Assembly: GCA_018241505.1 (NCBI GenBank)
Contig: JAFEDS010000029.1
Coordinates: 62,001-126,000, forward strand
Length of the DNA: 64,000 nucleotides
Direction of reading: 5' to 3'
DNA from: Pseudomonadota bacterium
Lineage (GTDB): Bacteria > Pseudomonadota > Gammaproteobacteria > Steroidobacterales > Steroidobacteraceae
Under the pieces are notes generated by a model. It did no database searches and was not told the origin of the DNA. It worked only from the letters and a program-made list of their open reading frames with translations. The translations under genes and the position numbers were made by a program. Below are positions 52,725-61,970 of the stretch, in pieces. Within the stretch, counting starts at the first letter, position 1. The number at the start of each line of letters is the position of its first letter.

Positions 52725-53585
52725 TCAGCCTCCCGTCTCAAAGCCGGGGTACAGCGTCATACCCCCGTCGACAAACAGGCTGATCCCGTGAACGTAGTCA
52801 GCGTAGTCAGACGCCAACCACGTGGCCGCGCGCCCAATCTCTTCAGCCTCTCCGATCCGCTTGTACGGAATCAGCTTCATCAGCTCCTGGTACGCCGCGG
52901 GCGTATCCCAGGCTTCCATGTTGATCGGCGTCCGTATGGCGCCCGGACAGATGGAATTGACCCGGATGCGATACGGGGCTACTTCCTGCGCAAGGCTCTT
53001 CATCATCAACATCACGCCTCCCTTGGAGGCTGCATAGTTGACGTGTCCCGCCCATGGAATCACTTCGTGAACCGAGCTGATGCACAGGATCTTGCCGGCC
53101 GAGCACGAGACTTCAGGGTTCACACCGCGTCGGCGGAACTCCCGGACGGCCTCGCGAGCGCACAGAAACTGGCCCGTCAGATTGACACCCAGTACCCGGT
53201 TCCACTGCGCCAGTGTCAATTCGTGAAACGGAGCATCCTGCTGCAAACCCGCGTTGTTGACGAGGATATCGACAGTACCGAACTCTGCGATCATTGTTGA
53301 GAACATGCTCGACACCTGGCGCTCATCCGAAACGTCGGCCCGGATCGCCATTGCACGAGTTCCCTTCTCGCGCAGTTCCTGCGCGAGCGCCTGAGCCTTG
53401 TCCTCGCCTGAAACGTAGTTGATTACGACGTCCGCGCCTGCATCGGCGAGCGACATTGCAATAGCCCGGCCAATACCGGAACTGGCACCCGTGACGAGTG
53501 CCTTTTGGCCGCCCAACAGCTTTTGCGCGGGACAACGGGGCATGACGGGTTCTGGAAGATGAGCGTAGCGAGCGGGAGCGTTCAT
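52725..53585 (-). CDS. Glucose 1-dehydrogenase-like SDR
   Basis: This 286-residue classical SDR has LVTGASSGIGRA, NNAG, SSV...YAASKGG and the end HGISLFVDGGMTLYPGF, which is typical of glucose 1-dehydrogenase-like enzymes. It would oxidise a sugar or polyol with NAD(P). It follows the GH63 gene by 20 bases in the long operon; a substrate released by the hydrolases is plausible. Confidence 0.88.
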   Translation of the reverse strand: MNAPARYAHLPEPVMPRCPAQKLLGGQKALVTGASSGIGRAIAMSLADAGADVVINYVSGEDKAQALAQELREKGTRAMAIRADVSDERQVSSMFSTMIAEFGTVDILVNNAGLQQDAPFHELTLAQWNRVLGVNLTGQFLCAREAVREFRRRGVNPEVSCSAGKILCISSVHEVIPWAGHVNYAASKGGVMLMMKSLAQEVAPYRIRVNSICPGAIRTPINMEAWDTPAAYQELMKLIPYKRIGEAEEIGRAATWLASDYADYVHGISLFVDGGMTLYPGFETGG

Positions 53586-53605
53586 GGTGAGACCCTCGAG
53601 TTGAA

Positions 53606-56260
53606 TCAGGATTTGAGCTCGGTGTGGGCATAGCGGGGCATCAGTAGTTTCGCGACCAGACCGGTCCAGCCGGTCTGATGCGAGGCGCCGACGCCCCGGC
53701 CCGTATCGCCGTGAAAGTATTCGTAGAAGAGCAGGTGATCCCGGAAGTGCGGGTCGGTCTGCATGCGGGGGTGGTGCCCGAAAGCCGGCCGGCTGCCGTC
53801 GCGATCCGCGAGGAAGATCCGAGTCAGGCGCGCCGCGACCTCATTCGCCGCCTCGTTCAAAGAGACGAAATGTCCGGAACCGGTCGGGCACTCGACCTTG
53901 AACTCATCGCCATAGTAGTGATGGAATTTTTGCAGCGACTCGATGATGAGGAAGTTGACGGGAAACCAGATGGGTCCGCGCCAGTTCGAGTTGCCGCCAA
54001 ACAGGCCACTATCCGATTCGGCGGGCTGATAGCGCACCGTCAGGTCCATGCCGTCATGGTTATAGATATAAGGATCGCGCTCGTGCACCCGTGACAGCGC
54101 GCGAATGCCGTAGTTCGACAGGAATTCGGTCTCGTCCAGCATGCGGCGGAGCAAGCGCTTCATGCGATGTCCGCGCAGCAAGGACAGCAGCCGCCGATGA
54201 CCGCGCCCTTCCTCGTTCCAGTGTGAAACCAAAGCCGCCAGGTCAGGGCGATATTTCAGGAACCACTCCAAGCGGCGCTTGAAGTCCGGCACCTTATCGA
54301 GCAACTCGGGCTCGAGCGTCTCGACCGCGAACAGCGGAATGAGACCGACCATCGAGCGAATCTTCAGCGACTGCATGCGCCCGTCGGGAAGATGCAGGAC
54401 ATCGTAGAAGAACTCGTCCTCATCATCCCACAGCCCGACACCCAGGCCGTTTTCACCGCCAATGTGATTCATTGCTTCTGCGATGTGCAGAAAGTGCTCA
54501 AAGAACTTGGTAGCGATGTCCTCATAAACCCGGTTGCGCTGCGCCAACTCCAGGGCGATGCGCATCAGGTTCAGGGCGTACATGGCCATCCAACTGGTGC
54601 CGTCGGCCTGATCGATGTGGCCACCCGTCGGCAGTTGACTGCTGCGATCAAACACCCCGATGTTATCCAGGCCGAGGAATCCTCCCTGAAACACGTTGCG
54701 CCCTTCGGCATCCTTGCGATTGACCCACCAGGTGAAATTCAGCATCAACTTGTGGAGGATACGTTCGAGGAATTCGAGGTCGCCGTCGCCGCCGCGCTGT
54801 TTGCGGTCGATCTGGAACACCCGCCACGCCGCCCAGGCGTGTACGGGCGGATTGACGTCTCCGAATGCCCATTCGTAGGCCGGCATCTGGCCATTCGGAT
54901 GCATGTACCACTCGCGAGTCAGTAAAATCAGTTGCTCCTTGGCGAATGAAGCATCGAGGTGTGCCAGGGGGATGCAATGAAACGCCAGGTCCCAGGCGGC
55001 GTACCAGGGATATTCCCACTTGTCCGGCATGGACAGGACATCCGCGTTATTGAGATGCAGCCACTCACGGTTGCGGCCGTGGCGCCGGCCATTCGGTGGT
55101 GGCGGTTGCGCCGGATCTCCGTTCAACCATTGCGGGACGTCGAAATGGAAAAACTGCTTGCTCCAGATCATTCCTGCAAACGCCTGACGCTGGACTCGAC
55201 ACGCGTCCGCACTCTCGATGCCCTTCTGCAGGTCCGCATAGAATTCATCGGCTTCGCGGATTCGCCGGTTGAATACCTGCGAGAAGTCAGCGAACGGCTT
55301 TGTCAACTCACTGCGCGTCAAGCGCAACCGAAACTCGGCGCGGCCGTTGACCGGCACTCTCTCGCGGTACCAGACGGCCGCCTTGGTCCCGGTGTGATTC
55401 GGATTCACAGCATCGGTCCGGCTGTTGACCACACGCTCGTGAATCGCATCCTTGGGGTAGGCCGGTCCGGACGGGTCGTTCCAAAGCTTGCTCGTGTTGG
55501 TTTCGTTGTCGCAGAACAGGAGATCTTCGGGACGTCCATCCGCATACAGAAAGTACGTTCCCAAACCAGCGTGCTCTGCCCTGATCACCTGCGCGCCCGA
55601 TGAAGTGAGCTCCGGTTTGGTCCGCCCCTCCTTCCAGCTCCAGGTGTTGCGAAACCAAAGGTGAGGCAGCACGTGAATGTGCGCGGGCTCCGGCCCCCGA
55701 TTCTGGACGCTCACGCGCATCAGGATGTCGTCCGGGCCCGCCTGCGCATACTCCACGTACACATCGAAATAGCGGTTGTCCTCAAACAGCCCCGTGTCGA
55801 TCAGCTCATACTCGGACCGCCCTATGCCCCGACTCCGGTTCTCCTGCAGCAGATGGCCATACGGGTACTCGCGCTGCGGGTACTTGTAGAGCATCTTCAG
55901 ATAGGAGTGGCTGGGGGTGGCATCGAGGTAGTAGTAGAGCTCTTTAACATCCTCTCCGTGATTGCCTTCGCCGTTCGTCAGACCGAACAGCCGCTCTTTC
56001 AGGATGGGATCGCACGTGTTCCACACGGCAACGGCAAGACAGAGCCGTTGTCGGGAATCGGAGAGTCCGGCAATGCCGTCTTCACCCCAGCGATAAGCTC
56101 TGCTGCGGGCGTGGTCGTGTGGGAAGTAATCCCAAGCATTCCCATGCGGGCTGTAGTCTTCGCGAACGGTTCCCCATTGACGCTCCGACAGATACGGCCC
56201 CCAATTCTTCCATCCGATTGCCGTCTCCAGTCGAGATTGCTCGACATTCTTATGTGTCAT
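53606..56260 (-). CDS. GH63-type glycoside hydrolase (MGH1-like)
   Basis: This 884-residue enzyme of the (alpha/alpha)6 type has the GH63 opening ([42 protein letters not shown]-like), a middle linker, and the hydrolase core ([53 protein letters not shown]). Bacterial members hydrolyse alpha-glucosidic bonds, for example of glucosylglycerate. No signal peptide is seen, so it acts in the cytoplasm. Its ATG overlaps the GH133 stop by four bases. Confidence 0.88.
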   Translation of the reverse strand: [884 protein letters not shown]

Positions 56261-58218
56261 GATTGCTCACTCAGGTAGTGCCAGGCGCGAAGTGTTTCAG
56301 CGACGCTCCAGGCTTGCGCAAAACAACCCCGTGGCGCATGCGGTGCGTCGCCATCAAAGATTTCACTGACTGTGCCCAGACACGCATCATCCAGATGAAG
56401 TGCGAGGCCTTCGAGGAGGCTCAGAGCCTGCGGCGCATTGCGAAAGACGCGATGGTGCGCAAGCGCAAACGGGCCCAGTAGCCAACTCCACACGGTACCT
56501 TGGTGATAGACCGCATCCCGCTGCCCCGCGCCTCCGACATACGATCGCGCGTACCTGGAGTCACTGGAAGCAAGGCTTCGCAGCCCCACGGGTGTCAGCA
56601 ATTCGCGCGCGCATACTTCAACCACAGCACGCTCGTGGGATGGATCGAGCAAGCCCGTGCCGAGGGAGACGGCGAAAATCTGGTTGGGCCGAAGAGCCGT
56701 ATCCTTGCCGGGCGCATCCGGTCCACCAATGACGTCGTATAGATAACCGCCTTCCTCGAACCAGAAAGCGGCCTGGAACGCCTGTTTGACCCGGTCGGCG
56801 GCCGACCCGAAATGGGCAGCGCCAGACGAATCATTCAACTCATTCGCCCACTCAGCCATCTTCATGAGCCCAAAGTGCCAAAGCGCGTTGATCTCTACTG
56901 CTTTACCGATACGTGGAGTGACGACCCAATCTCCAATCTTTGCATCCATCCAAGTTAGCTGAACGCCTGTTGCACCTGCTCGCAACAAGCCGTCCGTCGG
57001 ATCAACCCGGATGCCGTGGCGCGTCCCACGCTCGTGCCAGTCCACGATCTGCTTCAGTGTCCGGTAGATTTCCCCCAGCAGTGACCGATTCGGGGTGGCA
57101 TCGAGGTAGGTGGATACGGCATGAAAAAACCACAATGCCGCATCGACCGTGTTGTACTCGGGCGCCTCGCCACTGTCGGGGAAGCGGTTGGGCAACATCC
57201 CCTGATCGGCATGCCGCGCGAACGTGCGCAGAATCTCGGCCGCATCCTCCAGCCGGCCGGTCGGGATAGTCAGTCCTGGCAGCGCAATCATGGTGTCGCG
57301 GCCCCAATCGCTGAACCAGGGATAACCTGCAATGACCGTCTTCCCGGCGGGCGCTCGATTTACAATGAATTGATCGGCAGCCAATGTGAGTCGTCGGATC
57401 CACGACGGCGCCCTTGCAGGAACCGTCTTCAACACCGACTCTGTGCGCGTGGAGTGACTGCGCAGGGCTGCTTCGGCAGCCAGCGGCTCACCCGCTTCTG
57501 AGGTAGCTATCAAGGTGGCTGTCTCTCCCTGTTTCAAGGCACAAAGGAAAGTACCCACACTGAGCAAATCTTCGGAATCATCCAGGCCGCGTTGGCCTTC
57601 TGCGCGATGCTTGAATCGCCAATACCATTCGGGTTGCAGCCGGAACTCGCCACGGTCCAGCAGCAGACGATAAGGTCGAGCACCACTGAAGGCTGCAACA
57701 GCACATCCTCCCGCTTCGGCGCGAACATCGAGCGACCAGCCCCCTTGGGCGTGACTGTGATAGTCGCGGTATGTGCACAGCGGATTCAGGTCGAGCCCGA
57801 TCGCCGTCCCGGCAACCAGAAGACGGAAGCTGACGTATGTCGTGTTGCGACCTTCCGCCATCCACAGACGCTGCTCGAGCACCGCGCCTTCGATGACGTA
57901 GCGCCATGTTGGAATACCGTCGACAACACGGAAGTTCGCGAGGAACTGAAAGCCCTGCGGGGCTATCGTGCCGTCGGTAAACTCATTGCAACTGAGCTGG
58001 TAGCGCCGCTCACCCAGAGTGACGGTCACGTCTGCTTTGGCCAACATGACCACCCTGTCTACCGGCGGCCGCAGCGAAGCGGTCAGCCAGCTATGATAGC
58101 GTCGTGTATTGGCCTGGGAAATTGTTCCGCAGGCGAATCCACCGATGCCATTTGTCACCAGCCATTCCCGTGCGAGTGCATCGGGTTCCTGAGCAATACA
58201 AGATCGGGGGAGCGTCAT
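56257..58218 (-). CDS. GH133 amylo-alpha-1,6-glucosidase / glycogen debranching enzyme
   Basis: This 653-residue protein has an N-terminal glycogen debranching domain (EWLVTNGIGGFACGTISQANTRRYHSWLTASL) and the catalytic (alpha/alpha)6 domain (YPWFSDWGRDTMIALPGLTI, GKAVEINALWHFGL, YHQGTVWSWLLGPFA). It removes alpha-1,6 branches or related linkages. ATG 58218 overlaps the SMP-30 stop by four bases (ATGA); the longer frame has no support. It is coupled to GH63 in the operon. Confidence 0.92.
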   Translation of the reverse strand: MTLPRSCIAQEPDALAREWLVTNGIGGFACGTISQANTRRYHSWLTASLRPPVDRVVMLAKADVTVTLGERRYQLSCNEFTDGTIAPQGFQFLANFRVVDGIPTWRYVIEGAVLEQRLWMAEGRNTTYVSFRLLVAGTAIGLDLNPLCTYRDYHSHAQGGWSLDVRAEAGGCAVAAFSGARPYRLLLDRGEFRLQPEWYWRFKHRAEGQRGLDDSEDLLSVGTFLCALKQGETATLIATSEAGEPLAAEAALRSHSTRTESVLKTVPARAPSWIRRLTLAADQFIVNRAPAGKTVIAGYPWFSDWGRDTMIALPGLTIPTGRLEDAAEILRTFARHADQGMLPNRFPDSGEAPEYNTVDAALWFFHAVSTYLDATPNRSLLGEIYRTLKQIVDWHERGTRHGIRVDPTDGLLRAGATGVQLTWMDAKIGDWVVTPRIGKAVEINALWHFGLMKMAEWANELNDSSGAAHFGSAADRVKQAFQAAFWFEEGGYLYDVIGGPDAPGKDTALRPNQIFAVSLGTGLLDPSHERAVVEVCARELLTPVGLRSLASSDSRYARSYVGGAGQRDAVYHQGTVWSWLLGPFALAHHRVFRNAPQALSLLEGLALHLDDACLGTVSEIFDGDAPHAPRGCFAQAWSVAETLRAWHYLSEQS

Positions 58219-59837
58219 GGCCGAATCCCGGGAATCAGAAGTTGCACTCGGTAGAGCGCGCTTCTTGCGCACAAATACAGCGTTCGGCCGTCTTCTGCGC
58301 CCCAGGCGAAGTTGTGGACCGGCTTGGGCGCGCGAATCGTTCCGAGGTGCTTGCCGGTGGCATCGAATATCCACACACCGCCGGGAGCCGACAGATACAG
58401 GTTGCCCCTGACATCGGCCTTCATCCCATCCAGAGCCTCGTCGCCGGGAATCTGGCGCGTCAGATCAATGAAGACTTCGCCCTTACCCACGCTGCCATCG
58501 GGCATGACGCGATAGCGCGTCACTGTCTTTGCAGCGGGGTCCCAATTGCTCACATAGAGATACTTCTCGTCCGGGGAAAAGGCGATGCCATTTGGACCTT
58601 TGAGGTCTTTGGTCAGGAGCTGCAAGTGACCTGACTTCCAGCGGAAAACGCCGCTGTAAGGCAACTCCCTGCGAGGGTCGTCGAAGAACTTGGGCAATCC
58701 AAAGGGCGGATCCGTGAAGTACAGCGAGCCGTCCGACTTGTAGACCAGATCATTTGGGCTGTTGAGACGCTTCCCCTCGAATGAGGCGGCCAGTACGGTC
58801 AGCGAGCCATCGCGCTCGAGCCGGGTGACTCTATGACGGCCGTGCTCGTTGATTGTCAGCCGCCCTTCTCGGTCCAATGTCAGCCCGTTTGAACCGGGTT
58901 GACCGTATTCCGCAATATCGGCGCCGTCATAACCGCTCTTCTCGCGGAACACGGCGAGCGGCTTGCCTTCTGTATATTGGTAGATGGTGTTGTGATTGGG
59001 ATCGCTGAAGAGCAACGCCTGTTGTTGGCGAATCCAGATCGGCCCCTCGGTGAACTGGAAGCCCTCAGCCACTTTGAACAGCTTCGCGTTGGCGGGCACA
59101 ATGGCTTCTATGGCGGGGTCGTCGCGCTCCACCGCGATGTTGACTTCGTGGGGTGAGACAGCAACCGGAGACTCGCTGCCGGGCAGGAACTGCAGCTTCG
59201 CTTCATGTATGAATATATAGTTGGTGGGCGCATCGGAAATCGGCCCATTCATCCCGAAGACGGCCAATTGGATGTGCTGGCCGGGCTGGGCATCCCTGGC
59301 AATCAGCACACGATTGGGTGCGTTCCAGCCGGCGACTACGGAGCCGCCGCTTTGACCGAACTGCCGCCCAATTTCGCCGTCCACCCACACTTCGGCATAG
59401 TCGTCCAAGCGGGTCTCGAACCAAACTGAAGATCCCTTTGTGTCAATTCCGCCCACGCTGTCGGGCAGCGTCAGGTTGATCCGGTACCAATTAAAGGAGA
59501 CACGGCCTGTGCCCCGGCGCGCGGCGAGGGAAGTCGGTTCGATCGTTTGCCAATGCGAGTCATCGAAGTCGGCTGGACCCGCGTGTGGTTCGATGTCATT
59601 GGTTGTCCGCTCACGCCCGGTCGGTTGTCCTGCGGCGTCAGGCGCGCGGAAGGCGGTCTCGACGATTCGCGCGTCGGAGTATCTCCACGAGCCCTTTACC
59701 GCAGCGATACCGGAATCAGTTGCAAGGTCGACCGTGGCGAGCGGCGTTGTCATCGATTCGTGGTCGCTCACAGTTCCAGCCAGCGCCGGCGCCATGACGG
59801 CAATACTCAACAGGAGTTGGATCGCCAGGGATCTCAT
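58215..59837 (-). CDS. Exported SMP-30/gluconolactonase-like protein with N-terminal beta-sandwich domain
   Basis: This 540-residue protein has a signal peptide (IQLLLSIAVMAPALAG), an N-terminal galactose-binding-like domain (about 40-235, VSFNWYRINLTLPDS ... SSVWFETRLDDYAEVWVDGE) and a C-terminal six-bladed SMP-30 propeller (about 255-535, FTEGPIWI, SPNDLVYKSDGSLYFTDPPFG, DEKYLYVSN). It would hydrolyse sugar lactones in the periplasm. It is joined by four-base overlaps to both neighbours. Confidence 0.88.
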   Translation of the reverse strand: MRSLAIQLLLSIAVMAPALAGTVSDHESMTTPLATVDLATDSGIAAVKGSWRYSDARIVETAFRAPDAAGQPTGRERTTNDIEPHAGPADFDDSHWQTIEPTSLAARRGTGRVSFNWYRINLTLPDSVGGIDTKGSSVWFETRLDDYAEVWVDGEIGRQFGQSGGSVVAGWNAPNRVLIARDAQPGQHIQLAVFGMNGPISDAPTNYIFIHEAKLQFLPGSESPVAVSPHEVNIAVERDDPAIEAIVPANAKLFKVAEGFQFTEGPIWIRQQQALLFSDPNHNTIYQYTEGKPLAVFREKSGYDGADIAEYGQPGSNGLTLDREGRLTINEHGRHRVTRLERDGSLTVLAASFEGKRLNSPNDLVYKSDGSLYFTDPPFGLPKFFDDPRRELPYSGVFRWKSGHLQLLTKDLKGPNGIAFSPDEKYLYVSNWDPAAKTVTRYRVMPDGSVGKGEVFIDLTRQIPGDEALDGMKADVRGNLYLSAPGGVWIFDATGKHLGTIRAPKPVHNFAWGAEDGRTLYLCARSALYRVQLLIPGIRP

Positions 59838-60715
59838 GACTGCGTTTCACCTGATGACTTGATGACGTAGTAGCGGAAAGGCGCGTGAACCACCTTGAAC
59901 CAGTGGGGGACTCCATTTGGGATTGTCATCACGTCGCCTTTAACGAGCTTCTGCTCGGTGCCTCCTTCGATTTCTCTACCCCGAATTTCGCCGGGCGACT
60001 GTTCATGTGGTTCAACAACTCGCCCACCGGTGACGACAGTCGCGGTGCCTTCGAGCACATAGAGAATGTCCGTATCGGCGAGATGGACCTCCGCCTCGCC
60101 CGATCCTTCGCGTCTGCTTGCGTTGACACTGAATCCGGGGCCTGTCGCAACCGTGCTGCCCGTAGTGCCGGCCGAATACGCATTGGTCACCGCAGCCGCG
60201 GGTACGTGATTCACCTTTGCCGTGGAGTGGTTTGCATCGATGGCCGCAGCGCCTGCCATCGCGACCTCTTCATCCTGTTGGGCACTCGAGGCACCACTCA
60301 CACCGATTCCACCGACGATCTGGCCCGCCGCGACAATAGGCACACCACCCTGAAGCGGTGTAAACCAGGTGACGGCGGCCACATCGACCATCGCGGTCCG
60401 CCCTTTGTTGATACCCTCTTCGATGCCGCGAGTTGGCCGCTTGAATACAACCGCTGTGCGTGCCTTTCCAACAGAGATGTCACTTCCCGCTGAAAAGGTG
60501 CCGTCGAGCCGCTCGACATAGATCGTATGCCCACCCGCATCCACCACCGCGATGGAAGCGCCCGGGGCGTTGTGTGTCCTCGCGAACTCCACTGCCGCGG
60601 CTGCCACGCGCTTAGCCCCCTCCAGAGTCAAAGAAGGCTGATTCACAATGTCAGCACCGAGCGCCACATGAGAGGCGATGAGAGTGAACAGACCCACAGC
60701 TAAAGACGATCTCAT
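59834..60715 (-). CDS. Exported GlcG/HbpS-like protein fused to a cupin domain
   Basis: This 293-residue protein has a signal peptide (SSLAVGLFTLIASHVALGA), a GlcG/HbpS domain (about 25-165, SLTLEGAKRVAAAAVEFARTH, VVDAGGH, GGVPIVAAGQIVGGIGVSGASSAQQDEE) and a cupin (about 195-285, LADTDILYVLEGTATVVTGG ... VMTIPNGVPHWFK). The GlcG fold binds haem or a small ligand; the cupin may bind a metal through PHW. ATG 60715 has GGGAG eight bases upstream and overlaps the next gene by four bases. The fusion is not common. Confidence 0.85.
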   Translation of the reverse strand: MRSSLAVGLFTLIASHVALGADIVNQPSLTLEGAKRVAAAAVEFARTHNAPGASIAVVDAGGHTIYVERLDGTFSAGSDISVGKARTAVVFKRPTRGIEEGINKGRTAMVDVAAVTWFTPLQGGVPIVAAGQIVGGIGVSGASSAQQDEEVAMAGAAAIDANHSTAKVNHVPAAAVTNAYSAGTTGSTVATGPGFSVNASRREGSGEAEVHLADTDILYVLEGTATVVTGGRVVEPHEQSPGEIRGREIEGGTEQKLVKGDVMTIPNGVPHWFKVVHAPFRYYVIKSSGETQS

Positions 60716-61710
60716 GGCGTGCTCCCCAAATTGGCTGGCCCAAGACGGGCATGTTGCGCGGCAAGGTTGATGAAGGCCGGCGGCCGCGCGGCACCCGACG
60801 GCAGTCGCGAGTGCATATGGGTTCGCGAGCTCAATCGTTCGAGCCTGCGCAAAGTCTCGCCAAGCCGCTTGGGTGTACCGAGGTCCGACCATCCGCATAG
60901 CGGTGCGGCGACGACACTCAGCGACTGCTCGGAGCCCTGTGTAATCGCGCTCGAGAAGTCGATTGACGGCAAAGTGGCGTACATCTCACGCAGCGCTCGA
61001 GCAGAGTCCGCGCGCGCCAGGGCAGTCGCCATGGCCTCGACGCTGTCAGGCATCCTGCGGCGGAATATCCCCAGCAGAGACGGACCATCCGCCGCAAAAA
61101 TGAAGCTATTCCACAGTGCTCCAGCACAGAGCAGCTCCCTGGCCCGGGCCGGGTCGGGCTTCTCTACGAAGCGCAACACCGCGTACGTGTCGGCGGCCAG
61201 CATCCGGCCAGGCACGATGTAACCGAGATCCGGATCCGGTTCCTCCGGTTCGATGCCGACCATCGCCAGTCCGCGTGCTTCGTTTCCTACACGGGTGACG
61301 GCAGTGCGGGCTGCACTGGCCAAAGCGCTTTCATCACGCACATGGTGATCGGCAGGCAGGAACAAAATTCGCGCGAACGGATCGCGCGCAAGGATTGCCA
61401 GAACGGCAAGCAAAATTCCGTGGGCGGTACCGCAATTGGTCGGTTGCACGAGGGTGTTGGCTTCGCGCATCGCCCAGCGCATCCGCGCCCAGTAGCGGCG
61501 ATGCTGATCGGAAACCATCACGTAAACCCGTTCGGCAGGCACAACCTTGGAGGCGCGGGAGACGGCTTCCTCGAGCAGCGATCGGCCGCCATCGAGGGAG
61601 CAAAATTGTTTTGGCACCGCATTGCCGGCGGGATCGGTGGTGAGCGTGGCGAGCCGAGTGCCATCGCCTGCGGCGAGCACGACGGCCCAGGTATTTCGGC
61701 ACGCTCTCAT
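60712..61710 (-). CDS. Mannose-1-phosphate guanylyltransferase-like nucleotidyltransferase
   Basis: This 332-residue protein has the sugar nucleotidyltransferase signature (AVVLAAGDGTRLATLT...VPKQFCSL), FLPADHHV and RFVEKPDPARARELL, with WSDLGTPKRL near the end. It joins a sugar phosphate to GTP or a related NTP and lacks the isomerase domain of bifunctional enzymes. ATG 61710 overlaps the stop of the preceding small gene (ATGA). It belongs to the 12-gene chain. Confidence 0.85.
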   Translation of the reverse strand: MRACRNTWAVVLAAGDGTRLATLTTDPAGNAVPKQFCSLDGGRSLLEEAVSRASKVVPAERVYVMVSDQHRRYWARMRWAMREANTLVQPTNCGTAHGILLAVLAILARDPFARILFLPADHHVRDESALASAARTAVTRVGNEARGLAMVGIEPEEPDPDLGYIVPGRMLAADTYAVLRFVEKPDPARARELLCAGALWNSFIFAADGPSLLGIFRRRMPDSVEAMATALARADSARALREMYATLPSIDFSSAITQGSEQSLSVVAAPLCGWSDLGTPKRLGETLRRLERLSSRTHMHSRLPSGAARPPAFINLAAQHARLGPANLGSTP

Positions 61711-61904
61711 TGCAGCCGCCCTTGGGATGCGCGTCCCGAGCGATGCCAGGAAATCCCCCGCGCCCCGCGAGTCAACCAATGCTCATGCAACGTCGTCAGA
61801 TCGTGCGGCAGGTTCGCTGGCGGCCAGCTCTTGTGGGTTGGCACAGTCACAATCAATGCCTGTTCACGATAGGTATCGATGGGTCGATCCGGCTCATTTT
61901 TCAC
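61707..61904 (-). CDS. Small conserved-position protein coupled to the nucleotidyltransferase
   Basis: This 65-residue frame starts at GTG 61904 with GGGAG eight bases upstream (the frame goes on to 61952) and ends in a TGA that overlaps the next ATG by four bases. It is hydrophilic, with PIDTYREQALIVTVPTHKSW and a basic C-terminus. The coupling and ribosome-binding site argue that it is translated; no family is recognised. Confidence 0.55.
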   Translation of the reverse strand: MKNEPDRPIDTYREQALIVTVPTHKSWPPANLPHDLTTLHEHWLTRGARGISWHRSGRASQGRLQ

Positions 61905-61970
61905 GGCTGCGGCTCCCTTCGGCGACAGCGTGTTCAGGCGTTTGCCAGACACACTGTCGCCGAATTGAAT

